Shown: positions 24,558 through 37,981, numbered from the stretch's first letter. The stretch is 64,000 nt of DNA from Rotaria macrura (GCA_900239685.1 OENT01000010.1:186001-250000); one strand, 5' to 3'. Numbers and translations are program-made. Notes: a model not told the origin generated them from the sequence alone.

Positions 24558-24730
24558 TTGACTCGTTACGGCTGGATGTGGCCACATGGCAAAATGTAGC
24601 CAATGGATACAAAACAAAATTTATTCTGAAAAATATCTTTTGGCTATCACACTATCATAGAAAAACAAGAAATATGCAAGACAATACTTTCTTGCTGTCT
24701 GCCTTCTGGGAGCCGGCTGGAAAGGATTAA
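24558..24730. mobile_element. TTAA-flanked MITE-like element, copy 2
   Basis: Left end TTGA|CTCGTTACGGCTGGATGTG is a degenerate relative of the copy-1 ends, and the right end AGCCGGCTGGAAAGGA|TTAA is the inverse of the copy-1 left end (CCTTTCC-G/A-GCCGG). A decayed copy of the TGTTGCC/GGCAACA palindrome follows the left end. Length about 165 bp. It may instead be the right end of one 1044-bp element (23683-24726) whose termini match at roughly 14 of 16 positions. Confidence 0.5.
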
Positions 24731-27373
24731 GAGTACGGTTGAAACTAAGAGCGTCAATCTATTAACCTATGAATATTTTACCCAAAATATTATTCATCGT
24801 TCAGCTACAGATCTGGATTCAGAAATTCTTAGACCTGCCATATTCTGATCGTAAGTATCACAGTGGAAAAGGTATGTACTATAAGTATTACATGATAACT
24901 CATGAAAATTTATTTGTCTTAACGTTCAAAAGTTGAATGTCTGTGATTGCATTGTAACTCATAAAGTAGATGTTCAATTCATTGTATGAGATTGTTGGAC
25001 AATACAATAAAGTGCGTCAAAATTCATTATTTTGTATTGCAATTTTTGTCTACTCATAATTATTTTTTAATTTTCGACTGATGTACGACTCAGTACTATG
25101 TCTTGCTCTCTAGTGAAATTGCACGATAAATTATTAAACGAGCTATTGACGCAATGCGCCATCATTAAGAATTGTTCTACAATAGATGCATTCAGTCATA
25201 AACAATCGAAATATTCTTACAAAAGATGAATAATGGATGAAATATACAAAGTATAAGGTTGGTGAATGCTTAAGTCATTCGAGTTCTTCTACGGACCAGT
25301 TGGTTGATATTACAAATTTTCAATTGTTAACATTTTGGCCCTGTTCATCGCAAAATGTTTTGTTTCATTATCTTTGTAAACATTTCGATAATTGGCTAAG
25401 ATTAGAAGTGAAATCATGTGATCCGTCTTTTCTCATCTAGAAGATCGACTACATGCCATTCGGTCAGCATCACAGTATGAAAACTTGGATTTCATAGAAG
25501 TACTACTATGCATACATATTTACAAATTTTCATGCAAGAGATTCTCAATATTGACCATGACTGATAAAGTAATTACTCGTACCATTGAGACGAAGTGTAG
25601 TCCTTGCTAGATACATGTCGCATGTCAATATGAGGAGATTTTTTTTTGCAGGGTGAATAGTAAGATCCTATTAGAGGAAAACCATTCTATTCTGAACACT
25701 ATCGGCACCCGTTTAAAGTTTTCAATGTATGAATGTGAGACACGATTTACTGTAAAATAAAAAAACTGTTTCAGAATGTGTATGTCAAAATTAGTTCTAT
25801 GGAGAAAGGCTTGGTTTTCGGTTCATCCCTGCATACACTTTCATCCTATTGTGTTCCCGTGAAAGAGTTTTTAATAATGCCAAAATGTTTTATTTCTTCC
25901 GAAAAAAAATCTTCTGACGTTGTTCGTCTTTTGAATTAATATAAATACCAGTTGATCTTGATTAGAATCAATTAATGCAACGATGCAATTCCAGTTTTTG
26001 TATTGTTGCGGATTTAATGTAGTTTCATGACATTTCCATTGATTCAGTTATTTTTTCTGATGATTCTATTGATAAACAATTATCATCTTGTTAGATAACA
26101 TCACAGAGAATAGCAAGAGACCGAAACAAAATACACGTTCACGTTAGAGAGGGACATTCCCAGTCAAAATCGTTCCGTCGAAATCATGACCGTTCATAAT
26201 AGGGAGGTGCTCACTAACGCAGGGTTTTCCTGTAATTTGCAAGAATCTTGTTTTTATCTATTTGTCATTGCTCATCATCAACGAGATTCTCATGAGCTTT
26301 TAACAGCTAAGATAAGGTATTCATCGAATACATATGACACTACTTAGTGGAAATACTATATCTAGAACGTAGATCATTTGCATTTCTCTGCCGACATATC
26401 AAATTAGAGTTTTCAAATGACATTCTACAGTATCTGTATAATGATTTCTTGATTGATCTATACTAGTAATCAAACCATCATTTTAACATTTATCTTATGT
26501 TGTTTGCCATCAAAATATGACCTTATTCAAGTTCTCTTTGAGATAAATTCAAAGGTTCTTATTGATTCTCAACAAAACAGAAGCTCTGGTTCGTTCAATC
26601 AATGGAATATGTTCATTAAGTCAACAAGAAAAATTTAGAAAATTATATTGATTCTACTTTAATTGTGTAGTCTGAAAAAATTTGATATGCAATACCTTTC
26701 ATTTCTGAAATTCATCAGAGTTACATATAGATCCTGCGTATTTAAAATTTTCATATTCGATAACATTAGTTCATAAGACTTCTTATGCAGTAGTCAATTA
26801 GAGAAACTCGCATATGTTTTAAAATCATATCAATCATCTGAAAAATGAACATTTATATTCATCTTTACTCATAATCATACAGTCCGCTTGATATAATATA
26901 CAATAACATACAATTTATCTTTTGTCTGTTTTCTTTCGCATTAGTTTTTGCGTTTTTATGTTTTTGATTTGTCCAAATCAGAAAAGAAAAATCAACAGAA
27001 AGACATAAATGACAACAGAGAAAAAAAACCCAAAGAGTATCATCAACACATAAGCAACATCAAAAACCTGTGCAATGACAGAGAAAAGGACATGGTCGAC
27101 TAAATACATAGGATTCTATTACAACACAGAAGAGAAAAAAAATGAGGACATCGTCATGAAAAAAAGAAAACAAACAAACAAATACCGGGGACTTGACGAG
27201 ATAAAACATGTAGCGAGAGAAATAATAAATAGAGTTGAGTGGATTTTTTGTTAGTTCCCTATCACATAATTTAACATGTATTCCTCTTTTGTTCGAGGCA
27301 TAATCTAAATCTATACACTTTCTTATTTATATGTACATTCTCTCAAAAGTTAGTCCCGTTTTTCTTTCTCTTC

Positions 27374-28704
27374 CTAGCTCGTTATATTGATTCCATTTTC
27401 AAGCGCGTTAGTCCTTTTCACGTGCTCATTATTATTCGTAGTAGTATTAGTATTACTGTTCATTGATGCCGATGCTGATTCAGTATCCATCATCTCATTT
27501 GATGATGATTGTACTATCGATGGTGAAATCGTTTCATCGATATCATATAAATTAGTTGTTGGTTTCAATTTATTTGTCGTAACGACATTTTGTGTAGTCC
27601 TGTTCGACGGATGTGGTCGTTTCTGTGATAACTTGTTCGTATTATTATTATTATGCATATGTGTCATTGTTGAATTAGTTGATGATGAATCTGTATGATT
27701 TGTTCCGTTCGGTGTATTTAGAGATTTCAATGTAGTTGATTGACAAATCACTTTTAAACGAGCATTTTCCTCGCTTAATGAAGTTATTTGTTGTTGAGAA
27801 TCGATTAATTGTTGACGCATATGAAGTAATGTACTTGACATAGCATCCATATTTGTATCCATATCTAGCATGATATCTTCATAATCTATTAAACAATTAA
27901 TATATATAATACAAAAAAAATTCATATTTAAATCAACAATTGCCTTACCCTTTTGCGCATCTTTCATGTTTGTAAGAAGTTGAGTTTGTAGAACAATTTC
28001 ACCTTCAAGCTTGGCAACATTATCAGATGAAACAATTTTTCCTAATTGTTCATTTTCTTCGAGTAATTTTTTACATCGAGCCATTAGCATTTTACCAGTT
28101 TTACTAGAAATGAAAAGAAGAAAAACGATTTATTAAACTAATTTACTATTGAAACAAATTCGTATACCTATCCGGTGTAAATTGCCATGAATGTAATTCA
28201 TTCTGTGCTTCATCACGAGCTTTACGAGTTTGTTCAATTTCATCACGCATTTGTCCATAGATGAGATTGATCGATGGATCCAAATATGTTTGACGAAGAC
28301 GACTTAATGATGGTGTTTGCATCATGTCACGCATCTGATCCTTTAAAAGAAAAGTAAATCATACACATAGAGTACATACATATGAATAAGTCGAGAGTGT
28401 TTTGTCATACCAAGGATTGTTGTTGTGTTGTTTTGGTTAGAAAACGATAATTAAGCATAGATTTTAATTTTTTACATTCAGTTTCTTTTTCACGTAAACG
28501 TTCATTCGATTCAATAGATTGTTGTAATTGATGTAAACGTAATTCTAAATAATCGACATACGTCTCTTGTTCTTTCCAACGTTCGAGTAGACGTGACCGT
28601 GATGCTTTATCGATCCAATCGTCACTTTCAAGTCGAACACGTTTCGGTGGATTTGTTGACGATGTTATGGTATTGACATTACTTAGATTATTAGTTATGT
28701 CCAT
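27374..28704 (-). CDS. WTAP: WTAP / Fl(2)d, regulatory subunit of the m6A mRNA methyltransferase complex
   Basis: Nuclear coiled-coil protein that by family anchors METTL3-METTL14 in nuclear speckles and affects splicing. Four exons: 28704-28411, 28340-28168, 28103-27949 and 27885-27374, joining in frame to 377 residues (human 396). Matches to the family: PPKRVRLESDDW near the N-terminus, LERWKEQETYVDYLE, LRQTYLDPSINLIYGQMRDE, EAQNELHSWQFTPDSKTGK, LMARCKKLLEENEQLGK and LHMRQQL. The coiled coil covers roughly residues 35-245. The tail, about 130 residues, is Asn/Ser/Thr-rich and disordered, as in animal orthologs. The start at MDITNNL was chosen because PPKRVRL sits close to the N-terminus in orthologs; an in-frame ATG at 28767 would add 21 residues. 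Confidence 0.93.
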
Positions 28705-31700
28705 TAGAGAAAAACGACGAACATCGATTAAGATCGATTTATAGTCGCTGATTAAAATGATATACAATCAATAGGTAAGAACTGTTGAAACAAAAAATTC
28801 TATCACCGATGATAAAAAGCACACACACAAATATGCTTGTTGAAACAATACAGAAACAAAATCTCGCGAAATTTCAGAATCAATTGATAGCTGATAGTAG
28901 AGTAGGGCAAAACAGTTCAACCAAAAGCATTAGAGGTAGTGATCTAAGATTAGAAAATCAAATGAGTTATATGATAGACTTTTTTGTTCTTACGTTTTTG
29001 TTTGTTTTCTTCTTTTTTTGAACGCTACCATTGTTGACGTGCATGACAAGATAAATGAAGTTTGTTTTTTTTTGAGAAAAAAAATAGATTATCTGAAAAT
29101 AAATTTAAAAATTATTAATTATTAAAACTAACATTCTGACTCAGATGGCTTTTTCTTATTATGCGTAAAAGATGTCACTAGCAAACAAAATATGGTATTG
29201 GAAAAACTTTCACTAATTGAAAATGCTCATGAGCTCTTCTGACAAATTTTGACAGACAAAGGAAATCCTATGTTTTAATTCATTATGAATGTCATAAATA
29301 ATTAGGTGCGTTATATTTATCGTTTCATTTGCAGATTGAATTGAATCTAACACTTTTATTAATCTTATGCACACGGCAGATCAAAGTATATGGGTGAGTG
29401 TTGAAGTCTCACCGGATCCAATGAATTACCTAATGATCAGTGCTTGATAATCCTTTATCAATTTATCTTTCAAGTTTGTGAAAAGTTTTTGCTCGATTCT
29501 TTTATTTTTCTCGGACCCTTTGTACTATTTGTTGATCGTCTTTGCGATTATTCTTGGCTACACGAAGGAAAAATATCATTCACATGAAGGTTCACACCTT
29601 TCACCTAGCCTAGAAAAGTGATGCATTACCCTTCGAAGTCAAAGAAGAGTTTTGCATAGTTGTAATATATGAATACTGTAGGTTTTCATTGTTGTACACG
29701 TATTTGCTTAGATTATACTACTGAGTGGTTAAGTATACTTTTGAGAGGGAGGGGCGGGTGCAGGTTTTGTCGCAGGATGCCAATAAATATTGAACTGCGC
29801 CAAGGTTTTAGTGATTAATTCAACTTTTTCACTGTTATGAAAAAATAGGCGAGATTAAAAAATCAGAAACATCCATAAATACTTGAATGAATCACAGAAA
29901 GATCAGGGTCCAGTAGGATAAATGCTTTTTCGAACAGGAAATAGGTGAGATGTTCATGAAGAATCTAATTTAATAAACAATAAGTCTATTAATTAATGGT
30001 AAAATACGTTATTAAAAAATTGTCAGAAACACCAACGCACTCATCTAACTAGTGTGCCATTTTAGTGTGAAATTTCATCGTTTCAAACTATACTCATGAC
30101 TTTGATTATCTTCGTAGCGTATGTTTCACTCAAGTGAAGTTTCTGTTTCTTGTGAAGCAAACACTATCTCGATTACCTGTAGATATTCATAGCAATTACG
30201 AGAACGCTTGTATTTTAATATTTAGGAACTACTTGTAATATTGTTACTCGGCCAGATTGAAATTCGATGTTGAAAAATTACTCAGTCGCTGTTAATTTAA
30301 TTATCTGAGAACTTTCGAAGAGAAGCGTACTGACCTTTTGCGAACTTGATCACTCGTGATTATTTTCTCAGTTTAACACTAACGTCTTACTGATTATGTT
30401 CTTCTCTCTAATAATCAAGCGCAATTAAGAATGTGTTACCAGCTTGACATTTGCAAGACACGCTTGTTCAGTATTGTCCCAAACGTATTGGTGCCTTTTT
30501 TGTAACACTCAACTATGTTGACAAATTATTCATTAATTTTTTCATTCGAATTCATGCTCTTTTTGTGTAATTTTCTACTAGAAAGATATTCTTTCTTTGA
30601 ACAAAAATCCATTTCATTGTCGTAATCATACAAATTTAAAAGCTCAACTATTCTTAGCACTATGACATGATGTAGTAAAATTTTAATAGATACTCGCTTG
30701 TTCACGAAGACTATTTCATCTACTAACCTTACATCTATCGTTAGATTGCAGTTAAAGACCCTCAAAATCGTACATCTTTCCAGAGAACGATAATAGATCT
30801 ATATGCTGTATCATTAACCACGCATTAGAATTTTTTTACCAGACAAAGTCATTGAATTTAAATATACTGATCCATAAATGACAGTTTAGTTTTTACTTGA
30901 CAACTTATTTATCAGTGGTGAAATAGATGTCATTCTAGAAAAATGAAACGCAAAAATATTAATTCATTAATGATGGCCTTGGATCCAAACATATACATGC
31001 GTCAAGAAGCATCTGAAAAGGAAGAGTATATTTCAGACTTGAAAGATTTCATTAAAAATCATTATCACAGCAAATTACTCGAGTAGAATTGCGTTCTCGA
31101 GTGAAAGCTACTTGTTTCGAACGATATATTTCGTCGAGAAAATCATTAATTACGATTTTTTAGCTCGTATTACATAAATTATATCATCGATGTATTGACT
31201 ATGCTTTTTCAAATGAAATTGATTATTTCACAATTCTAACTGATAACATCATCGTTTGTTTCTTGCCGCTAGAGGATTCAACACGCAATTCTAATTGAAG
31301 TTCGTTATGTTGCTAGTAAAAAAGAAAGAAAGAAAAACTAACAGTCATTTTTAATATTCTGTGACCGTTAGTGTAATTTATTGCATCGTTATTAGCTAAA
31401 ACGACATACGTGCCAGAAATTAGACAAGAGAATGAATTATTTTAATGAATTTTTACTGTTCATTGAGTTCGCTTCTTCTATGCAACATAATTAAACTTTT
31501 ATAAGCATAAGGCACCTACTTCACTTCATTGATAATCCTGTTGCATGTATACCTGAGAAAAATAAATATCAGAAAAAATACTGAAAATATAATCCTATTA
31601 ATTTCATTTGATGAGGCCTGTAAAATATTCATCGAAGCTTTCCCATCAACAAACAAATCCAACGATCAAAAACTAATTATTTAAAAACCTAATCCTATAT

Positions 31701-31780
31701 TCAATTCATTGAAATTCTTTAAAATTACGCTGAATAATAATTTTCTTCGTGTGACAAGCATTCTAGATATTCTAGTGAAA
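28705..31780. other. intergenic region between divergent WTAP and MED30
   Basis: About 3 kb of AT-rich DNA that must hold both promoters. A short G-rich stretch (about 29743-29760) is the only compositional outlier. The open frames at 28785-29021 and 30526-30765 have no recognisable content. Confidence 0.5.
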
Positions 31781-32323
31781 ATGCATCCATCGACATCATC
31801 GTCATCATCATTATCATTGAAACTTGGTGGGAGTGGTCCATCAGAACCGTTAACTCGTCTTGCATGTATTCGTCAATGTCAGGAAACAGTTCAAGAATTA
31901 GTTAGTAAACTAACAGAAGTTTGTGTATGGCTTTATCAGGTAACACGCCCAGGAACACATATTCCAAATCTTCAACAGCAACAAGCACAAAATCTAGTTG
32001 ATAAACGTACACGTTTTGAAACATCACTAAACGAAATAACGAACGGTTTAAATCATTTAAGACATTTATTTATACGTCTTCGTGAAATTCATGAATATGT
32101 TCAAGCACGTGAAGCAACAACGGCAACAACTAGTCCTGAACTATCACGTTTACTAAAGCAGAAATCAATTTATGAAGAAATTCTTAATGAAAAACAAACT
32201 CAATTGAAAATTATTATTGATACACTACGTGATATAACGTATCAGATAAATACAATGATTGATTTACGCCATGATGGAACAACAAATACATTAATGAATA
32301 ATGCTAATGCACAAGAAAAATGA
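31781..32323 (+). CDS. MED30: Mediator complex subunit 30
   Basis: Metazoan Mediator subunit that acts in RNA polymerase II initiation in the nucleus. Single exon, 180 residues (human 178). After a Ser-rich head comes CIRQCQETVQELVSKLTEVC, aligning with the family IGQETVQDIV block. A helical middle with LNHLRHLFIRLREIHEYV follows, and near the end IIIDTLRDITYQINTMIDLR aligns with the QLRNLIWDINAML block. Start chosen at MHPSTSSS: a pyrimidine-rich TTCTAG acceptor-like site lies just upstream, making the earlier in-frame ATG at 31709 unlikely, and the resulting length fits the family. AATAAA is at 32386-32391. Confidence 0.85.
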   Translation: MHPSTSSSSSLSLKLGGSGPSEPLTRLACIRQCQETVQELVSKLTEVCVWLYQVTRPGTHIPNLQQQQAQNLVDKRTRFETSLNEITNGLNHLRHLFIRLREIHEYVQAREATTATTSPELSRLLKQKSIYEEILNEKQTQLKIIIDTLRDITYQINTMIDLRHDGTTNTLMNNANAQEK

Positions 32324-32409
32324 CTTGATCTTTGTTCTTGTTTCTTTCTTTTTTTTTTATTCTGATTATTATACTTTATTGCACTAATAAAAGAGAAAAA
32401 CAAGATTAA
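32324..32409. terminator. shared 3' region of convergent MED30 and CDK5 activator genes
   Basis: Only 86 bases separate the two stop codons. Plus-strand AATAAA (32386-32391) serves MED30 and minus-strand AATAAA (32380-32375) can serve the opposite gene. Each signal lies beyond or next to the other, so the two mRNAs should overlap at their 3' ends. Confidence 0.6.
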
Positions 32410-34357
32410 CTAACGGACTAGATTATAAGTTTTTAACTCTGAAAAACATTCAGTGAAAAATTTCGGATTTTGATTGATGGCTAACATTTTTGAACTTAAT
32501 TGTCCCATGATTAAAACGACACGTTGCCAAAAAGCATCACGTGTTTCATCATCAGTTACGAATGGTTTCAATGGATATGTTATTTCATTGCCCATATAGC
32601 TAAATGCTAAATACAGACATGTTAATATAATGGCATGTAGTTCAGTAACACTTTTAATTGTTGTTGATGGTACAACACATGTTAGTGTCTCACGTACAAG
32701 TAAATAAACAAAAACAATATTAGCCGGATTGACGAATACTTGTTCTTGCCAACCTTGCAATATTAATTGACGATCTGCACTTTTTATCCATAAAATACAA
32801 TCAGTTGGATCGAGAATTGGCAATAAATGCGAGCAGCATGAACATAAATATTCACCAAGACATCGTAATAATTCATTTGTTGATGCTTGAATTATTGTTT
32901 TATTAGTTAGACTTTTTTCTATTGTACGAATATTTTTTGTACTCGATGATAGACTATTGTTTATTTTTGTGCAGGAAGACACTTGTGCTTGATGATTTTG
33001 TTGATAGTATTGAGAATAAGATTTCGGTAAATGATACGATAGAGGAACAAATGCTGAATAACGTTTATTTACTAATGAATTGGAAACTAAAAGATCAAAA
33101 ATTAAAAAGTAAAAAGATATAAAATATTGATGTATCAGCCGGAATTTCCTGACTTTGATAATAGGACTATTCAGTTCGGGCATATTTAATTGTTCTTCTT
33201 CAGTTACCAGAAATCTCGGATGTATATGTAATGAACGGACAATCCACTTTTTTTTATTACTGATTGCGTTATTCAATGCGTATTATATAATATATCTATT
33301 CATACTTGGCTACCTCTCACCAAATCAAATAGATATTTGAATTCCAAATCACTCTGGGGAAAGTTATTGATAAGCACGACACATGTCGATTCTTCTCATA
33401 TTTGAAAGTTATTAAAAAAAAGTATTCTCTTGGAATTTAAGATTATTCAAAAAAACACAAAAAGAAAAATATTTCTTTCGTTTTTTTTCTAGATTATTCT
33501 TTCAGAAGTTACAATGCCTGTAGTCATATAAATACATTCATTTGCCGTTCGATTGAATTAATTATATGCTGTGATTAACTTCCTGCCAATAACTAATAAA
33601 AAAACTGCAGACGAACGATATGTGTATGTAGTTGAGGGAAACTTATTATTATGGATTGATAGCATGAGAATAATAATAATAATAATCTAACCGTATCCAT
33701 TGTGGTACATTTACCTGTTCTTATTTCATGTTTATATTGTCGTTTATGTTGATTAAGATTGTCTGTTGTTTGATTAACTTGTATCGGTGATGGATCTTTT
33801 TGTTTATGACACACCACATTATTTGAAGGTTTTGTTCTACTGTTCATTGATGAGTTTTGTTGATCATGGTTGTTTTCTTGACTAATATTCGTTGTATTGT
33901 TAATTGATTTTGTCATACTTTGTTTATTTGTTGAATCCGTCAATGGTTGTTTGATTGAAAAAAGACTAAATGATTTTTTAAAATTTACATGTCGTTCATG
34001 ATTATCTTGTTGTAGTTTTTTTGAAGTTTGATTTTCTTTATTGGATTTTCCACAATTCGGTTTAATTAGATCGTGAAAATTTTGAGCCGTCACTGATGTT
34101 GATAATCTGGAATGATTATTTTCATCTGTTTCTGTACGATAACGTTTACTTCGATTCTGGGAATGACGCATGGAAAATTTTCGTATATTTAACGTATCAT
34201 TTATTATCTGCAATTGTTTTTTCCAAAGTGACCGATTGGGTGGCGGTGGTGTCGTTGTTGCAGTTGTAGTTGATGATGATGATGACGATGAAAATGAAAG
34301 ATGATTGTTAAGTTCACCGTGACATGATTTTGATTGACGAGGTGATACATTACCCAT
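32410..34357 (-). CDS. CDK5R1: cyclin-dependent kinase 5 activator (p35 type)
   Basis: Non-cyclin activator of CDK5, in animals mainly neuronal and membrane-tethered. Two exons, 34357-33715 and 33086-32410, with a 628-bp intron, joined in frame to 439 residues. The N-terminus MGNVSPRQS has Gly2 and may be myristoylated, as in p35, although Ser is one place early for the usual MGxxxS rule. The first 280 residues are low complexity (Ser, Asn, Gln, Lys) and much longer than the human p35 leader. The CDK5-binding fold spans about 282-439: TNELLRCLGEYLC, LILQGWQEQVFVNPANIVF, LTCLYLAFSYMGNEITYPLK, FWQRVVLIMGQLSSKMLAIN and FFTECFSELK. The short C-terminal extension of vertebrate p35 after FSDLK is missing here. 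Vertebrates have two paralogs (p35/p39), so the symbol is by family. Confidence 0.9.
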
Positions 34358-35758
34358 AGTAAATGAATTAATCTGAAACTAGTTATATATTCAATTTTTT
34401 TAATTGAAACATTCACAGTATGTCAAAGGTATAATGTTCTCGGACAGTATTCTGCATAATATCTTTTTTTTAGTCAGCATCTGCTATGTGATTGTCGATA
34501 GACGAATGTTCTTCGAATACGTCAAGCATACGCGCACATCAAAAAGAAGTTAAGGGAAGGACTATGTTTCTTTTTTTGTTTCACACTCCTCCAGAACTTT
34601 TTCCTCCAATGTTGTTCCTCATTCCTTCGTTTTTTTTCTCTTCTTTAGTGATTTTTTTGGTGATGTTAGCGTGCATTGAATACTTTCTCTCGAATGATCT
34701 TTCATAGTCTTACCAGTGAAAACAAATAAAAAGATGAAAAATGACTTCTAGTTAACCATAAAGGAACAAAGAAAAGCAACGTTAGTTTCATCAAAAATTC
34801 TTACCTGCTAAGTCGGTTGAACCCCCGTTTTTTTTTCTATCAATCTCTCTTTTCGATGAGTGTTATTCTTCTCTTCTCTTCTATTTAATTTTCCATTATC
34901 CTCTCTTGCGTTCACTCTCATGCTGAGATGGAAGCATCCTTTAGACATACGCGCGCGACCGAACACATTCTGTTTCTTTCTCTTTTCTCTACATCCTTCG
35001 CTCTAAAAAAATTGGTTGAACACTCTTTCAGAAAGCAAGAGAAGAGAGAGAGAGAGAGCGAGTGAGAAAGAAGAAAAAAAGAGAGTCAGACACCAGAAGG
35101 CGTCGTCTTTTATACGCACAAAAAAAATGTATGTGTGTGAACTAGTTCTTTTCTTCGTTTCACCATTATTACCATGTTTCCATTTAGCCGCGTATGTCGC
35201 ACGGAACTAGACATGAATTGAGAACGTGTGTAAGATGAACTCAGCCAATTTTCAGTCGAATAGACATGTCGATTGACATTAAAAGAGACAGACAGGAAAA
35301 AAATTGAAAAGAAAGGAAAAATGTCGCCATTGCTCCAGTTCAAACTAATTCGTTTTTCTTGTCGATTGTCATAGATAAATCGGAAATGTCTCGATGCCGA
35401 TCGAGCGCGAATGGCTTCTATGAACTAATTGAATCAATATAAAGCACAACTACTATAGCATACTAGCTGTGTATACATAAATATATGAAAGATTCGACGC
35501 TGGAAAGTATTATGATTTCAGTGTAAATGAGAACAGATCGACACCGGCTGCTAGTCGAGTTCATTTTTCTGGTTTGTTTGATTAAATTAGGGAACGGTCG
35601 ACGGAGTATCTGATGGTCAATGGAAGCAAATATGAACTGACACACACATACGCACATATGGGGTCATAAGCATCCTGAAGCCTTTTTTTTGCATCAATCC
35701 AATTCAATACTGTTACTACTGCTGTTACGGCTATTGCTACTTTTACTGTTACTGCTAC

Positions 35759-35780
35759 AGTTGTTGTTGTTGTTGTTGTT
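35759..35780. repeat. (TTG)n microsatellite
   Basis: Seven tandem TTG/TGT triplets in non-coding DNA. Confidence 0.85.
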
Positions 35781-36778
35781 CAAAAATCTAATTTATGCAT
35801 CCGAAACGAGATGTTGATGATGTATAGACGTCATAAAATTGGATCGATAATTTATTCTTATATGCATTATTATTCATTCATTAGACAAGATAGATACGAT
35901 GTCTTCTTGAGAATCTTTTTTTTCTCTTGAATAGATCGATAGACTAATTGTAGATTCCAATGAATGACTAGATTAGACATTGTATTGATAGGCATTTTAT
36001 TTTCTATCAAATCCATTGATTTATACAATATAGAGAAACATATATGTATATGCTTCGAATAAGTTTACATTTATAAAAAAAAAAGGATAGAAATAAAATA
36101 TTTGACGACTCGTAAAACGATAAGCTTGAAAACAATTTCAAAATTAGATCTATCAGTGCGTGTGATTTAAATCTATTGTGTAACAATCTTGTTCCCATCG
36201 ATAAATTTTTAAAAAAAGGATCAGCCGACTTAGTTCACTCATATGTATTAGATATTCAACAAGTTTTCAAATAATAATTCAAAAAGACTTAGCCAATGAT
36301 TTTCAAGATTTTTATCTTCGAGTTATATTTCTAATAAAAAAAAAATTTTTGTAATCTATTTACGACGGAGAAAGAGTGGCAATTAATGTCGATACTTGAA
36401 TAGAAATTATCAAAAACGATTGCCTTGAGCATATGAGTAAATGTAGTCTTTTATATTCACGTGTTCACATCGAAAGAAACAACTAAAAATAAGTATAAAA
36501 TTACAAAAAAAGACTCGAATATGATTAACTATTTTACATGACACGCTATTATTATATTCATGAATGTAGTTTTCATCAACTATTTATCTTTTTTCATTGG
36601 TTTGATATTATTGCCTTAGAAAACCGATTGAAGAGAAAAGTTTCGAGTGCATTTCATTCTTGTCTATCAAGTTGTTATTTCAACAAACAAATCTATTCGT
36701 TTTGTTTAGTTGGATTCTTATCAAAATATTCCGACCGTTAATCAAGGTTAAACAATAAATCAAATTGAACTATAAATT

Positions 36779-36802
36779 GATATATATATATATATATATA
36801 TA
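36779..36802. repeat. (TA)n microsatellite
   Basis: About 11-12 TA dinucleotides in intergenic DNA. Confidence 0.85.
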
Positions 36803-37981
36803 CTAACAAGAGCGATATGATTGTAAATTGTCTTTGCTATTCAATTCTTTCTTTCTGCATGTATGTACTTGCCCCTCTGAACAAGTCTTTGTTCGATCAA
36901 TCAATTAGCTGTACGAAAATATTCAATGCAGATTAAAAAGGAATCAATCAGATTCTACGAAATATATTGTTTAATAAAATGATAATATCTAATAGAATTA
37001 TTTTCAATGTAGCTACAGAATGCCGAAAAACTAAGACAAAAAACCTATCTTAGACAAAAGAATTCCTAACACAAAGAAATAATTTACAGAGAAAAAAAAC
37101 AAGATCTCATCAAATATTATCTTTAAACAACGCAAAGAAAAAACAAATCATACAAAGATATAATCTTTTATTAAAAGCATATTATAAATAAATAAATAGG
37201 AATTCAAGGATCTATTGATGTGGTAGATTCACTTAGTTGATTGCAAACGAACCAATGCTATTTTCAGAAAAATGTATTATGATTAAAGAATAGAAGATAC
37301 TCGATTTTCTATTACACTTGGCAATTTTGCCTGTTAATATTTGAAAATAACAATCGCGAGACTGATACTTCGTTGAGTTTCGTTTTTGATTATACAGTGG
37401 AAATGTAAAATTTTTTAGACATTTGCTTCAAACATTGATCATGCTCTTCTCGTACCATCAGTCGTCGGTAACATAAATAATAGTCGATCAAAAGCTATCA
37501 AAGAATCGTCATAGTGATAGTCTCATTCAGAAACTTAATAGTTTTCAAGAGTAGACCAATATAATTCAGCGATTTCAATTCATAGGTGTCTTTTTAATCA
37601 AATGAATATTATCGGTCAATGAATTTCTAAGATTTCTTGTTATTTCAGTTGAAAATTTTGCATAAGTTGCTACTAGACCTGCTGTGACCATTGACTTATT
37701 TAAACTCATTACAACAACGATAAAAACAATTCTCATCGTATTTTATTTTTATTATTCTTTAAGCATGAAGTTTTATTTCTATTTCATAACTCAAAACAGC
37801 GTCCTCATACTGTTGTTTGTCAAAGAAAAAAAAACAATACAACGTGAAATTTTGAATTAATGATTGAAATACAAGTGATCTAAGAGTAATATCAAACTGG
37901 TGTTAGACACAAACAAAGACCATCAAAATGTGAGTAAATGGAAATAGAAAACAGAATGTTGTATTATCCTAATCATAGAGT

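Larger units (their letters stand above)
22511..27373. other. gene-free region containing TTAA inverted-repeat elements
   Basis: Nearly 5 kb without a supportable coding gene. The notable content is the cluster of inverted-repeat elements at 23679-24730, annotated separately. The rest is AT-rich sequence; its last few hundred bases are probably WTAP 3' UTR. Short open frames (23135-23392, 24233-24466, 25237-25440) show no known domain, and one lies inside the repeat cluster. Confidence 0.55.
34358..37981. other. intergenic region, repeats only
   Basis: 3.6 kb between the CDK5 activator promoter and the HSD17B12 3' end. It contains CT/AG-rich tracts (about 34.85-35.1 kb), a (TTG)n run (35759-35780) and a (TA)n run (36779-36802). 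The 34.4-35.7 kb part is likely promoter or 5' UTR of the CDK5 activator. No coding gene supported. Confidence 0.5.

Noticed and set aside
24233-24612. Overlapping open frames on both strands inside the TTAA element cluster, considered as a transposase remnant
   Set aside because: Too short, no DDE/DDD-type motif, and reading depends on the inverted repeats.
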